Assembly (NCBI GenBank): GCA_028716365.1
Contig: JAQUPZ010000002.1
Span: 637,005-701,004 of the forward strand
Length of the DNA: 64,000 bases
Direction of reading: 5' to 3'
DNA from: Kiritimatiellia bacterium
GTDB taxonomy: Bacteria; Verrucomicrobiota; Kiritimatiellia; UBA8416; YA12-FULL-48-11
In this document: positions 8,540-18,684 of the stretch, piece by piece
Numbering within the stretch: position 1 is the stretch's first letter
Layout of the letters: the number at the start of each line of letters is the position of its first letter
Translations under genes and position numbers: made by a program
The notes under the pieces: model-generated
What the model was told of the DNA's origin: nothing
Database searches by the model: none
What the model saw: only the letters and a program-made list of their open reading frames with translations

Positions 8540-10941
8540 TCTATATCAACTCCTGTTTTAGTGTGTCGGATTTTAACGGCTCCCGACGGGCATACCTGCC
8601 TGCAAGTGTCACATTTTGTACATTTTTCATGCTGGATCTCGTGTTCCTGGTATGGCATCAATTCTATGGCATCTGCGGGACATGCCTGTGCACACCGCGT
8701 ACATCCAATACAGTCATCATTGATGTGGTACGAAATGAGAGCTCTGCATTTGCCTGCAGGACACCATCCTTCTATGTGTGCCTCATATTCCTCTCGAAAA
8801 TGCTTTATCGTCGATAACACAGGATTAGGCGCAGTCCTGCCGAGTCCGCATAAACTGCCTGACTTTGTGGTATGTCCGAGATGTTCAAGCCTTTCGATAT
8901 CACCTTTTTCACCCTTACCCTCACATAACCGCTCCAAAATCTCGAGCATTCGCTTTGTTCCTATCCGGCAATAGGTACATTTGCCACAGGATTCCCTTTG
9001 CGTGAAAGTCATGAAATACCGTGCAATATCTACCATGCAGTCGGACTCATCAAGAACGACCATTCCGCCTGATCCCATGATGCATCCGGCCGCCTCCAAA
9101 GTTTCATAATCTACCATGGTATCAGCCAACTTCGCCGGAATACATCCGCCGGAAGGTCCTCCGATCTGTACAGCCTTGAACATTTTCCCACCGGACGTCC
9201 CGCCACCGATCTCCTGAACAATTTCCCTGACGGTAATTCCCATTGGTACTTCAATCAACCCGCCGCGCACAACTTTTCCTGCCAGTGAAAAAACCTTGGT
9301 ACCTTTACTGGTGGACGTTCCCATCGACGAAAGTGCTTCAGCTCCATTCCTGATAATCCAGGGAACTATGGCAAAAGTTTCCACGTTATTAATATTAGTA
9401 GGTTGTCCCCATAATCCGCTTTCAGCGGGATATGGCGGACGAAAACGAGGCATACTACGCCGGCCTTCAATGGCGGCCAGTAATGCAGTTTCTTCGCCAC
9501 TCACAAATGCACCCGCGCCTTCAACAATTTTCAGTTTCAAACCGAAACCACCTCCGAAAATATTTTCACCAAGGTAACCCCTGGTTTCCATCGTGGACAT
9601 GGCAGAACGAATTCTCTGCAGGGCAAGCGGATATTCGGCACGGATATACAGGAAACCTTCTTTTGCTCCTATCGCATAAGCCGCTATGACCATTCCTTCA
9701 AGAACCCGGTAAGGAAATGATTCCAGCAGCATCCTGTCCATAAATGCGCCTGGATCACCTTCATCACCGTTACAAACAATGTATTTTGGAGTGCCTGAAG
9801 CTTTACGTACCATTGTCCATTTTTTCCCTGTCGGAAAACCTGCGCCACCGCGTCCGCGCAAACCGGACTGAATGATGGTATTAACCACATCATCCGGTCT
9901 GCTGTCCTTGATACATTTCTTCAGAGCCGTGAAACCGCCATCCGTAATATATTCATCGATATTCAGGGGATCAAGGCTTCCACACCACTCACTCGCAATC
10001 CTTTTTTGCCTGCCAAGGAACGAACACACCGGTGCATCCCTCACATCAAGGGCATAACGGTCGACAGGCTCCCATGTCTCATCTGTCAGTAATTGTTCAA
10101 GCATTACAGACGCATTGGTCCTGATTTGCCTCAACAATCCCTTTGATTTAAAATGCCGCCTTACGATTTGTGCCGCATCCTCCGCCTTGACTTTTGCATA
10201 TGTGACAGGTTCACCACCTGCCGCAACTATCTGGACAAGCGGTGTCTGGTGGCACATACCCACACAGCCGACAGGTTTGATGACAGCAGCTGCGCCGGTC
10301 TTCCTTACTTCATCTTCAAGCTGTTCACGGACATTCAAACTTCCACCGGCAACACAGCAGGAGCCCACACCTATCCGGATCTCTGCAAGTTTTTCGGTAG
10401 TTGATTCAGATTTGCCATGCCGGCGCGGTACTACGCGCCGCTTCTCAAGTTCCAGGAAATCCCGGATTGCGCGTGGCACTGTGTCAGGCGTCAAGTGTCC
10501 GTATGTCACTCCATCAATTTTAATGACCGGCGCCAGCGTACAACACCCAAGACATGCAACTTTCTCAAGAGTAAATACACCATCAGCATCGGTATCGTCC
10601 CCCTCCTTGATTTTTAAATGCCGCATCAAGACATCCTGGATCAATTCCGATCCTTTAACATGACAAGCGGTACCGTGACAAACGCTGATCAAGTGACGGC
10701 CCGTGGGACGGTGCCGGAATTGTGAATAAAAAGTGGAAACGCCGGTTATTGATGCAGGCGTGATTTCCGTTAACTCACATACACGGCGTAACGCAACTTC
10801 CGGCAAATACCTGTAATGCCGCTGAAGTTTCTGCAGTATGGGAATGACCGCTGACGGAGAACGACCGAATTCCGCCACAGCAGCATCAACAATACCAAGG
10901 TCAATCTTCTCAACCTTTTTTATTTCAGTTGTGTCACCCAT
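8527..10941 (-). CDS. Fused NuoE-like + thioredoxin-like [2Fe-2S] + NuoF-like + 2x[4Fe-4S] ferredoxin protein (HndA/HndC-type NAD(P) module)
   Basis: CHGTACHVKG...CLGCC (NuoE-like), CC...CVGMC (thioredoxin-like), GLRGRGGAGFPTGKKW and CNGDEGDPGAFMDR (NuoF FMN/NAD site), ESCGKCTYCRIG, CIGCTRCAQACP, CTKCDTCRQVCP. Confidence 0.95.
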   Translation of the reverse strand: MGDTTEIKKVEKIDLGIVDAAVAEFGRSPSAVIPILQKLQRHYRYLPEVALRRVCELTEITPASITGVSTFYSQFRHRPTGRHLISVCHGTACHVKGSELIQDVLMRHLKIKEGDDTDADGVFTLEKVACLGCCTLAPVIKIDGVTYGHLTPDTVPRAIRDFLELEKRRVVPRRHGKSESTTEKLAEIRIGVGSCCVAGGSLNVREQLEDEVRKTGAAAVIKPVGCVGMCHQTPLVQIVAAGGEPVTYAKVKAEDAAQIVRRHFKSKGLLRQIRTNASVMLEQLLTDETWEPVDRYALDVRDAPVCSFLGRQKRIASEWCGSLDPLNIDEYITDGGFTALKKCIKDSRPDDVVNTIIQSGLRGRGGAGFPTGKKWTMVRKASGTPKYIVCNGDEGDPGAFMDRMLLESFPYRVLEGMVIAAYAIGAKEGFLYIRAEYPLALQRIRSAMSTMETRGYLGENIFGGGFGLKLKIVEGAGAFVSGEETALLAAIEGRRSMPRFRPPYPAESGLWGQPTNINNVETFAIVPWIIRNGAEALSSMGTSTSKGTKVFSLAGKVVRGGLIEVPMGITVREIVQEIGGGTSGGKMFKAVQIGGPSGGCIPAKLADTMVDYETLEAAGCIMGSGGMVVLDESDCMVDIARYFMTFTQRESCGKCTYCRIGTKRMLEILERLCEGKGEKGDIERLEHLGHTTKSGSLCGLGRTAPNPVLSTIKHFREEYEAHIEGWCPAGKCRALISYHINDDCIGCTRCAQACPADAIELMPYQEHEIQHEKCTKCDTCRQVCPSGAVKIRHTKTGVDIECRN

Positions 10942-11016
10942 GAAATCTCATCCTTGCCGACAATCTCAATTCTTTAGCTTAATATCAGACACCTGACTTC
11001 CGACGTCTGTTCCCTT

Positions 11017-12810
11017 TCATTTGTTTCCTATACAAAATAGATTGGTTGCTCCCCGCATAATGATCCGTCCATCCACAAAAGCAGGAGAACAATCACTTGG
11101 TTCACCAAGACTGGTCTTGCCAATTTCTTCATACTTGCGGCCAGCCCTGACAATGAATACCTCACCATTACGGGTTACCAAATAAAGCCGATCACCGGCC
11201 AAACCGGGTGATGCATAAAATTCACCATCCAGACTTTTGTCCCAGATTATTTTTCCACTGGCGACCTCAATACAGGTCAGCGTTCCGCCTGAATGTGCAA
11301 AGAAAACCAGTTCCCCATTACTGACGGGGGAAGAAACATCGGCTACACCGTCTTCCGACCGCCAAACCACATGACTTTTGGTGACATCACCCTGCCCATC
11401 CGGTCGTATTGCATAAACCTGTTCTGCTGCGATGGATGCGATAACTAATCCGCCGGCATAAATAGGTGATGGAGTAACCTCGCTACCGGCACATTTGACT
11501 TTCCATAACTCCTTACCGGCAACAGGATCGTAAGCGATGATCCATTCGTTAGCCATGGAGATAAGTTGTGCACCCTTCCCCGTCTGCGCCACAATCGGCG
11601 AAGGCCAGGAGTCGGCAACCGGCCTTGTAATACTCCACGCCTTTTTTCCCGTGGCAGCATCCAAAGCAATCATCTCAGAAACCTTGCCATCCGCATCGAC
11701 ACTGTCATACTGGACAATGATCTTGCCCTTATGAATCGCAAGCGAAGCAGAATAACCATATGTATTGTTACATAATCCCATGTCGACATCCCATATTTTC
11801 TTCGAACAGAAATCTATTGCAGTAATATCACCATTGGCAAAGATCGCATAAACGTTTACACCATCCGTCACGGGCGTCGGTGCAGCATAACCGGCATCCT
11901 TACTGACTTGCGGAACTTTGTTCGTATTGCCCGGCGCCGCGTCAACCCTCGCTGTCCAAAGCAAAGTTCCATTGGCAATATCATAACAATATACTTCACG
12001 TTTTGTTTCAGAAGCACCAGTCAGAAAAACCCGGTTACCCCATACTACCGGAGAACTCATTCCTGAAAGCGGCACTTTGACTTTCCATATTATCCCCCTG
12101 CCGCTTTTTACATCCCATGACACTGGCATATTGGTGAAAGCACTGACTCCATTACCCAATGGGCCACGAAAACCCGGCCAGTTTTTTAAAACTTCCGCGG
12201 CATCCGGACTTGCCGTCACAGGTTGAGCTGGTGAAACAGTAGTCGAAACCATTTGTCCAGATACAGGCATGGTGACAGGCTGGGCAGTTTTTATCGGCAC
12301 TCCATTTGACGGGACAACAGCTTCCAATCCGGACCGTTCCATAATACCAATGACAACGGCACCGGTAATGAGCGCAACCCACATACCGGCGATCACCCAT
12401 CTGGCAGTTGCCGCCGACTGGAGCATATCAGGACTGGCTGGATATTCGCGTGGATTTGGCAGTCTGCGCCTGAGACTTGCCATTGTTTTCAAACTAACCA
12501 GCATAATTATTACTCCACCCAACAGTAGAAAACTGCCGGTGCGAAGTGATGTGAGACCTGTAAAATAAAACCTTCGCGAAACCAAATCCAGATCCCTGAT
12601 TTTATTTCTTAAGATTTCGTCGGTGGGATTTTCCTTCAATACCGCACGCAACTGATCAATCTCCGGCATGTCCAAAGGTGATGAAGTTCTCACTGCCATA
12701 AGACTGGACACCATAAGCATACCAACGAGAAGTGAAAATACGCACGATACCACCGCCATCGCATACGTAATTCGATAAGACAATTTTACCGATTTTTCAT
12801 CAACAATCAT
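11017..12810 (-). CDS. Membrane-anchored PQQ-like beta-propeller protein
   Basis: Start moved from 12933 to ATG at 12810 (MIVDEKSVKLSYRI), preceded by GGAGGG; N-terminal TM segments, then 'NWPGFRGPLGNGVSAFTNMPVSWD' and propeller blades. Confidence 0.88.
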   Translation of the reverse strand: MIVDEKSVKLSYRITYAMAVVSCVFSLLVGMLMVSSLMAVRTSSPLDMPEIDQLRAVLKENPTDEILRNKIRDLDLVSRRFYFTGLTSLRTGSFLLLGGVIIMLVSLKTMASLRRRLPNPREYPASPDMLQSAATARWVIAGMWVALITGAVVIGIMERSGLEAVVPSNGVPIKTAQPVTMPVSGQMVSTTVSPAQPVTASPDAAEVLKNWPGFRGPLGNGVSAFTNMPVSWDVKSGRGIIWKVKVPLSGMSSPVVWGNRVFLTGASETKREVYCYDIANGTLLWTARVDAAPGNTNKVPQVSKDAGYAAPTPVTDGVNVYAIFANGDITAIDFCSKKIWDVDMGLCNNTYGYSASLAIHKGKIIVQYDSVDADGKVSEMIALDAATGKKAWSITRPVADSWPSPIVAQTGKGAQLISMANEWIIAYDPVAGKELWKVKCAGSEVTPSPIYAGGLVIASIAAEQVYAIRPDGQGDVTKSHVVWRSEDGVADVSSPVSNGELVFFAHSGGTLTCIEVASGKIIWDKSLDGEFYASPGLAGDRLYLVTRNGEVFIVRAGRKYEEIGKTSLGEPSDCSPAFVDGRIIMRGATNLFCIGNK

Positions 12811-12823
12811 TACACCCTCCTGC

Positions 12824-14107
12824 TTAACAATTAACCTGGTTAAGTTTCTTAATCCTCTGGTGTTCTTTCGGACAGGACATGAAACATCTTGCACAACTAA
12901 GGCATGCGCCCCTGTCCGGCTCGTAGGAATCACGGGTCCTTTTTATTGAAACTCCGATCAGACTGCAGCCGAAAACCACGCCAAGAAACCCGCCCATGAA
13001 CCAGCCTCCCTTCCGGAATTTATTCCGCAAGGTATGAGCTTGCACATAAAGATCTTCCTTTTTCATCCCGCTTCCATCAAACGCTTCTTTTTCAAATACC
13101 ATCAGTTTTAATTCTGACTGATCGTTTTGTTGTATTGCCTCGGCCAACCGCACCGTTGGATTTTCCCTGGCCAGCACAACATCAAGCCGTGAACCGGCCC
13201 ATCCACCGCCTATCGCAAGAAAAGGAAGAAGAATTAAAAGCATGATCAACCGATGCACACCTGAAATACGCGGTTCCGCAACCTGATTTATATTGGGTAT
13301 CTGAATGGCATCAAACGGACACGATTTCTCGCACAACCGGCATTTAACACATTCGTCTGGTGTGATGGTAGCGTGCCACTTTGAAAGTTTTGACATCCAG
13401 TTCAACAAAACACTGAAAGGACATAAGAAACGACAGTACGGTCTTGCAACAAAAATTCCAATCAGTAACAGCACAATACCTGTCATAAGGATGGGTAATT
13501 TGCCACTGAGCCTGAATATGGGAACAAATGGATCAAGACGGCAGATGACAAATGCTGTACCAGTGGCCGCAAACAGAGCACCGAGTCCAAGGTATACATA
13601 AGGAATCAATTTGAGTATCTGTGCCAAACAGGAAGGTACTTTGACGGGGAAAAGAATCATTAAATCCTGTATGGTTCCCAGCGGACATACGGCTGCACAG
13701 AACACCCTTCCGAACAACAATGCAAAAACCAGCGGAAGAATAAAATAGGCTGCGGCAGATAACGGCAGTACATATTGATTATCAAAAAGCCATAATGTCA
13801 CATTTTGAATGGCCCCAATGGAACAAATACATCCCTTTTTCCAGAAACCGAAATAAATCACTGAGAATATCGTCAGGAGAAAGACACCCCTTCGCGAACG
13901 TTTCTTCAACACCAGCCATGTGGCCAGGGAGAGTGCGGCTAACAGGACGACCACATCCACGCTTTCCAACAGTATCGACCTTGGACCAGGCGCCGTGGTT
14001 TCCGGCAGAGTATAACCTTTTTCAAACTGGGGTTTGGGAAACCGGTTTTCGGCAAAACATGTCAGTGTCGAAACCAGCAAAAAAAGCATGACAAGTATTT
14101 TTCTCAT
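12824..14107 (-). CDS. NapH/NosR/CcoG-like polytopic 4Fe-4S membrane protein
   Basis: Signal/TM segments; FCAAVCPLGTIQDL, YCRFLCPFSVLLNWMSK, CVKCRLCEKSCPFDAIQIP, C-terminal CLSCARCFMSCP. Confidence 0.88.
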   Translation of the reverse strand: MRKILVMLFLLVSTLTCFAENRFPKPQFEKGYTLPETTAPGPRSILLESVDVVVLLAALSLATWLVLKKRSRRGVFLLTIFSVIYFGFWKKGCICSIGAIQNVTLWLFDNQYVLPLSAAAYFILPLVFALLFGRVFCAAVCPLGTIQDLMILFPVKVPSCLAQILKLIPYVYLGLGALFAATGTAFVICRLDPFVPIFRLSGKLPILMTGIVLLLIGIFVARPYCRFLCPFSVLLNWMSKLSKWHATITPDECVKCRLCEKSCPFDAIQIPNINQVAEPRISGVHRLIMLLILLPFLAIGGGWAGSRLDVVLARENPTVRLAEAIQQNDQSELKLMVFEKEAFDGSGMKKEDLYVQAHTLRNKFRKGGWFMGGFLGVVFGCSLIGVSIKRTRDSYEPDRGACLSCARCFMSCPKEHQRIKKLNQVNC

Positions 14108-14823
14108 GTGTTCTGTGAAGCAGGTTTAAATAAATAAGGTTCATCTGCAGGCACACGACGATAGGCTCCGGCCGGACAGTTCCGCGCAATTGAACATTCA
14201 TTGCAGTTTACGCAAAGGTCATGCCGCACCTGCAGGATTAATGAACCATTACCAAAGGCACCGCATGTCTTTACGCATCTTCCGCATCCTATGCAAAGGG
14301 ATTCATCAATCGTGTATTCGTAGTAAGGTTCTTCAATGAATTTCCTCCGGATCGCGCCGGTGGGACACATCTGGTTTTCAGCTGCGCTTGTGAGGGTATC
14401 GGCGCCGGGCTGGAAGAAACCGAAACATAACTTACAGTATCCACACATTTCAAAACGGTGAACACATTTGACTGCTGATATCCGAAGAACACAATTGGTT
14501 GCGCATCTGCCGCATTGAATACATTTTGCAGGATCAAGCTGCCACACGGTCCTCCGCGTACTCACGGGACGCGCCAGCCATGAGTAAGGTGATTTACACC
14601 TGACCAGATCGGGACAACCTGAACATGCCTTACCATGATCGGCACCATCAGCCTTTAAGCATACCTTACGAAGAATGACGGTACCACCAAAACATGCGAG
14701 AACGGCTAGAAACACATTACGCAGGATACCCCTGATGAAATCGCGACGGCTTTGCGGTTTTGTCAACTCCGTCTGCATTCCTTTACACGTTCCTGGCATA
14801 ACGTTCTTCTCTTTCTCAGTCAT
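14104..14823 (-). CDS. Tat-type exported polyferredoxin (NapG-like)
   Basis: Twin-arginine SRRDFIRG plus hydrophobic stretch; several CxxCxxCxxxC clusters (CIQCGRCATNC, CIGCGRCVKTC, CVNCNECSIARNCP); ATGA overlap with the NapH-like gene. Confidence 0.87.
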   Translation of the reverse strand: MTEKEKNVMPGTCKGMQTELTKPQSRRDFIRGILRNVFLAVLACFGGTVILRKVCLKADGADHGKACSGCPDLVRCKSPYSWLARPVSTRRTVWQLDPAKCIQCGRCATNCVLRISAVKCVHRFEMCGYCKLCFGFFQPGADTLTSAAENQMCPTGAIRRKFIEEPYYEYTIDESLCIGCGRCVKTCGAFGNGSLILQVRHDLCVNCNECSIARNCPAGAYRRVPADEPYLFKPASQNT

Positions 14824-14824
14824 A

Positions 14825-15805
14825 TCACATCTTCGAATAAAGTCTTACTGTACCGGCCTGGGGATCAAGAACCAGTATCCGTCCTCTGGAATCAACTGCG
14901 AGATCCAGTCCCACTGCACCCTTACTCCATTCTTCCTGACCCGATATAATCCCTTTGAACCTGCCTTCGGGATCATAAACCTTCACCCGTACAATATGTT
15001 TCTCACTGGTAACAAACGAACCATCAGGCATGAGCGCAAAATTTGACGGATTACAGCACCCGCAAAAACTTTTTGCATCAAGTCCTGCTTTACCCCAATA
15101 CGAAATGAATCCTCCATCCGGCGAAAAATGTTCGAGCCTATGTTGTCCGGGACTAGCCGCCCACAAACTGCCGTCATTAGCTACTGAAACATCAAAAAAC
15201 GCGCTTGGAACCACAAATCCGGTTTTGCGCTGAGCATTATCCTTATCTCCAACCCTGCCGAGAAGTTCACCCCCGGGACTGTAGCGCCAGACAATCCGGT
15301 TAACATAATCTGCTGCAAATACAAAAGTTGATGATGCAGAAATCGAGGTCAACTCTGTTTTGAAATCGGGACTCTTCCATACTGCTTTCCTGGTTCCATC
15401 CCGACCATAAACCTCAATGTGATCCTTCAGTCCTGCGAGAATATCACCATAGGGAGATACTGAAAGACAATGAACCGGCTCACTGATAGCAAAACCTGAA
15501 ATGCGAATACCGGCCGAATCAAGAATTTCGATACCCGTGTTACCACCGACATAAATATTATCGCTACAATCAACAGCAAGAGCCTTAAGGTTTGATATTG
15601 ATGGTTTAATGAAACAAACACCGGTACGAATCAAGAGGTTTGTGTCTGTCTTTTTTAATGCATCGATATCATACCGGCATTCACTGTTTTTATCTTCACA
15701 TTTACCACCTGACAGACCACGCCACATCACTATTACAGCCGTAACTGCAACAGCGATAAACACCAGGCATAAAATCATATTCACGTTTGAATTCTGTCTA
15801 TCCAA
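14825..15805 (-). CDS. NHL/6-bladed beta-propeller repeat protein with N-terminal TM anchor
   Basis: ORF track start 15853; TTG at 15805 preceded by GAGGGG is preferred; repeats such as 'LKALAVDCSDNIYVGGNTGIEILDSAG' and 'VGLDLAVDSRGRILVLDPQAGTVRLYS'. Confidence 0.8.
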   Translation of the reverse strand: MDRQNSNVNMILCLVFIAVAVTAVIVMWRGLSGGKCEDKNSECRYDIDALKKTDTNLLIRTGVCFIKPSISNLKALAVDCSDNIYVGGNTGIEILDSAGIRISGFAISEPVHCLSVSPYGDILAGLKDHIEVYGRDGTRKAVWKSPDFKTELTSISASSTFVFAADYVNRIVWRYSPGGELLGRVGDKDNAQRKTGFVVPSAFFDVSVANDGSLWAASPGQHRLEHFSPDGGFISYWGKAGLDAKSFCGCCNPSNFALMPDGSFVTSEKHIVRVKVYDPEGRFKGIISGQEEWSKGAVGLDLAVDSRGRILVLDPQAGTVRLYSKM

Positions 15806-15830
15806 TCCACACCCCTCAACATTAACAGTT

Positions 15831-17264
15831 TTATTTCTGTGCCCTAAGATCAAGACAAGTCATCTTCCCGTAGTCCCTGACAAGCAAACGACCATCCGCG
15901 AGAGCCATGGGCGCCCATGACTCCTTGCCATCAAGTACTTTTGCCTGTGCCAGCTTGAAATATCCCTGTTCGGTAGCCTTGATCATTTTCAGCAGGCCGT
16001 TATCTTCCAGAATAAACATCTTGTTGTCGGCGATCATGAAAGGTCCAAGACCAAACCGTTCTGTGGAACCACTGGCCCAGATTACTTTACCCCCGGGATC
16101 CATGCAAACCGCCTGCTTCCGTACAGAACCCGCATCTGCAGGCAAAACAGAGTAAAGATAACCTTTGTAGAAAATCGGAGTATGCTGTTCGCAGGCAAAC
16201 GTCTTTTTCTCCCATCGGTACAACTGTTTGACAACAAACTTTCCTGATTCCAAGGAAACTTTAAACATGGCACTGCCAACTCCATATCCGGCCGTGATAA
16301 AAACTCTTCCATCACCAAGAGAAACCGGAGCCGGAGCCATCACCTGGTGGTTCCATTCGCCAGTTTCCCAGAGAATGGTCCCGCGATCCGTTTTCTCCGC
16401 TGAGATACCAACCATGCCGCCAATCGCGCAATAGACATACATTTTCTTCCCGCTCAATTCCATCGGCATCACTGATGAATGAGACATCTGCCACTTCTTC
16501 GGATTGGGAGTCTGCCATAAGACCTTGCCCGTCTTGCAGTCTACTCCCATCAAAAGGGCCTTACCGCCAACACCCAGGACGACCTCCTCACCGTCTATCA
16601 AAGGACACTGCCCTGTGTACCACATTGGAACTGCTGTACCCCATTCTTTCTCAAGATCAATTCCCCACCGGAAATCACCTGTCCTGGAATCCACACACAT
16701 GACATGACAACGCGGACCGATTGTGACCACATAATTTTCCGTAACAGCCGGAACTGTACGCGACATACCGTGATTACGTTTGATATGAACTTTGTACCAG
16801 CGTCGCCAGATTTCTTTTCCATCATCCATCGAAAAACAACGAAGCGCATCGGCATTTTCTCTGCTGTCGTAGTCCAACACATAAACACATCCGTTCAAAA
16901 CCGCCGGTCCGGCATAACCTTCCCCAAGCTCGACAGACCAAAGCACAGGCGGACCAGACACGGGCCAGGTATCAGCCAGTTTCACCGGTTCCACAGCAAT
17001 GTTGTCATAATTTACGCCACGGAAACGGGGCCAAGCGCTGTTATTCTTCGAAGGAACACCCTCTAATTTTTTGAAACTTTCGCCTATTTGAACAGTCTTT
17101 TCGATCGTTTCAGATTTCTTTGTAAATTCCGCAAGTTCACCTGGAAGAGCCAGACGTTTCCTGATCGACGGATCATCCGTCGTTTCACGCCACCACGAAA
17201 GTAAAATGGCAGCCAGAACAACTCCCGTAAAAAGAACAATCATTACAGGAATGTGTTGTTTCAT
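15831..17264 (-). CDS. PQQ-like beta-propeller repeat protein with N-terminal TM anchor
   Basis: N-terminal IPVMIVLFTGVVLAAILLSWW; 'AWPRFRGVNYDNIAVEPVKLADTWP'; propeller blades. Confidence 0.9.
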   Translation of the reverse strand: MKQHIPVMIVLFTGVVLAAILLSWWRETTDDPSIRKRLALPGELAEFTKKSETIEKTVQIGESFKKLEGVPSKNNSAWPRFRGVNYDNIAVEPVKLADTWPVSGPPVLWSVELGEGYAGPAVLNGCVYVLDYDSRENADALRCFSMDDGKEIWRRWYKVHIKRNHGMSRTVPAVTENYVVTIGPRCHVMCVDSRTGDFRWGIDLEKEWGTAVPMWYTGQCPLIDGEEVVLGVGGKALLMGVDCKTGKVLWQTPNPKKWQMSHSSVMPMELSGKKMYVYCAIGGMVGISAEKTDRGTILWETGEWNHQVMAPAPVSLGDGRVFITAGYGVGSAMFKVSLESGKFVVKQLYRWEKKTFACEQHTPIFYKGYLYSVLPADAGSVRKQAVCMDPGGKVIWASGSTERFGLGPFMIADNKMFILEDNGLLKMIKATEQGYFKLAQAKVLDGKESWAPMALADGRLLVRDYGKMTCLDLRAQK

Positions 17265-17316
17265 TCGATGTCCTGCTCAAGGTCCGTTACGAATCGTTAC
17301 ATTCTAATTCCTGTCG

Positions 17317-18525
17317 CTATTTACTGACATCAACAGCAACAAGGTCACCTTTATTGTTACGGCAGAATATTGTACCCCGGCAAAAGACCGGAGCAGTCCA
17401 GCAGGTCTTTGTCAATACGCCTTTGGCAGACGCAAGTTCTCCATAATTATCCGGTACAGCTTTTGCAATGAAAAGATCCCCACTTTCGTTCAGCATTATG
17501 ATCTTGTCTCCTGCAACTGTCATACCGCCAAACCCAAGATTCTGCGCCCACTTCTCTTTGCCGGTGGTGGGATCAAGGCATTTTAATGTTCCCTTGCCTG
17601 TATTTCCATCGATTCCATACAGATCACCATTAAAAAGAACGCAGCTGCTGAAATGGTTCCGCATCGCCTTATTTTCCCAGACAATCTTCGGTTCTGTACC
17701 ACTGATATCTATGAGCGCACATCCCCTGTTATATCCGGAAGATATGAATATTTTCCCACTAACAGGCACCGGATCTGCGGCATTTACGTCATAGCTGGTT
17801 TTCCAATCAACGAACGCCCGTTGCTTGCCGGTTCTGGCTTCCACCACGCAGAGACCTTTGCTGCTGAAAAGCGCGACACAGTCCATGGCACCTTTTTTAA
17901 AAACAACGGGTGTTGAATATCCACCCTTACCTCCACTACTCCAGATTTTTGTCCCGGTTTTGCGATCAAATGCAACTCCTCCTTCGCCGGCATTCATCAG
18001 CAACATATCATTGTAGATAACAGGCGATCCGGCAATTCCCCACTCGATATTTTCGCCACCGCCATCCCTCAGAATATTTTTCTCCCATATCACCTTACCG
18101 TCATCAATATTCAGGCAGAACAGATCTCCGTTACGGCTCAACGAATAAACCGCCTTACCGTCGGTTGTTGGAGTCGTCCTTGGACCGGAATGATTACCAG
18201 GATCACAGGGATAAGAGTGGCGCCATATTTCCTTACCTTCCTTTACGCTAACGGCATAAACAATATCCTTATTATTGACATTGCCCATCGTGAACAGCTT
18301 GTCGCCGCAGATTGAAACACTTGACCATCCATTTCCCACATTGATTTTCCATGTTATCTTCGGCCCTGCGGAGAGAGACTTGGGATTCAAGACATTTTCT
18401 CTGGAAATACCATCGCGATCAGGTCCGCGGAACTGAGGCCAATCAAAATTATCCGCGGCCCTTATTCCATTCACAACAAAGAGGCACATTATCATTCCAA
18501 CTGTAATTTCATTTCTTGAACGCAT
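17317..18525 (-). CDS. PQQ-like beta-propeller repeat protein, exported
   Basis: Signal peptide; 'FDWPQFRGPDRDGISRENVL'; 'GPRTTPTTDGKAVYSLSRNGDLFCLN'. Confidence 0.92.
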   Translation of the reverse strand: MRSRNEITVGMIMCLFVVNGIRAADNFDWPQFRGPDRDGISRENVLNPKSLSAGPKITWKINVGNGWSSVSICGDKLFTMGNVNNKDIVYAVSVKEGKEIWRHSYPCDPGNHSGPRTTPTTDGKAVYSLSRNGDLFCLNIDDGKVIWEKNILRDGGGENIEWGIAGSPVIYNDMLLMNAGEGGVAFDRKTGTKIWSSGGKGGYSTPVVFKKGAMDCVALFSSKGLCVVEARTGKQRAFVDWKTSYDVNAADPVPVSGKIFISSGYNRGCALIDISGTEPKIVWENKAMRNHFSSCVLFNGDLYGIDGNTGKGTLKCLDPTTGKEKWAQNLGFGGMTVAGDKIIMLNESGDLFIAKAVPDNYGELASAKGVLTKTCWTAPVFCRGTIFCRNNKGDLVAVDVSK

Positions 18526-18684
18526 TTAATACCCCCATGATTCCTGATGCATATATAACAAACAGCGATAATCCAAGATGCGGACAATAAGTTATACAGG
18601 GCAACGTAATTGAGCAATAAAATACGATGATGGATGATTCCTGAAATTACTCTCAGTATATTCTGGCAGACAAGAATACCAGCA

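Noticed and set aside
10115-10663. 182-aa plus-strand ORF
   Set aside because: Antisense to the fused NuoEF gene; shadow ORF.
12811-12933. Upstream extension of the 638-aa propeller ORF into the NapH-like gene
   Set aside because: The 41 extra residues overlap the NapH-like C-terminus out of frame; ATG at 12810 has a GGAGGG ribosome site.
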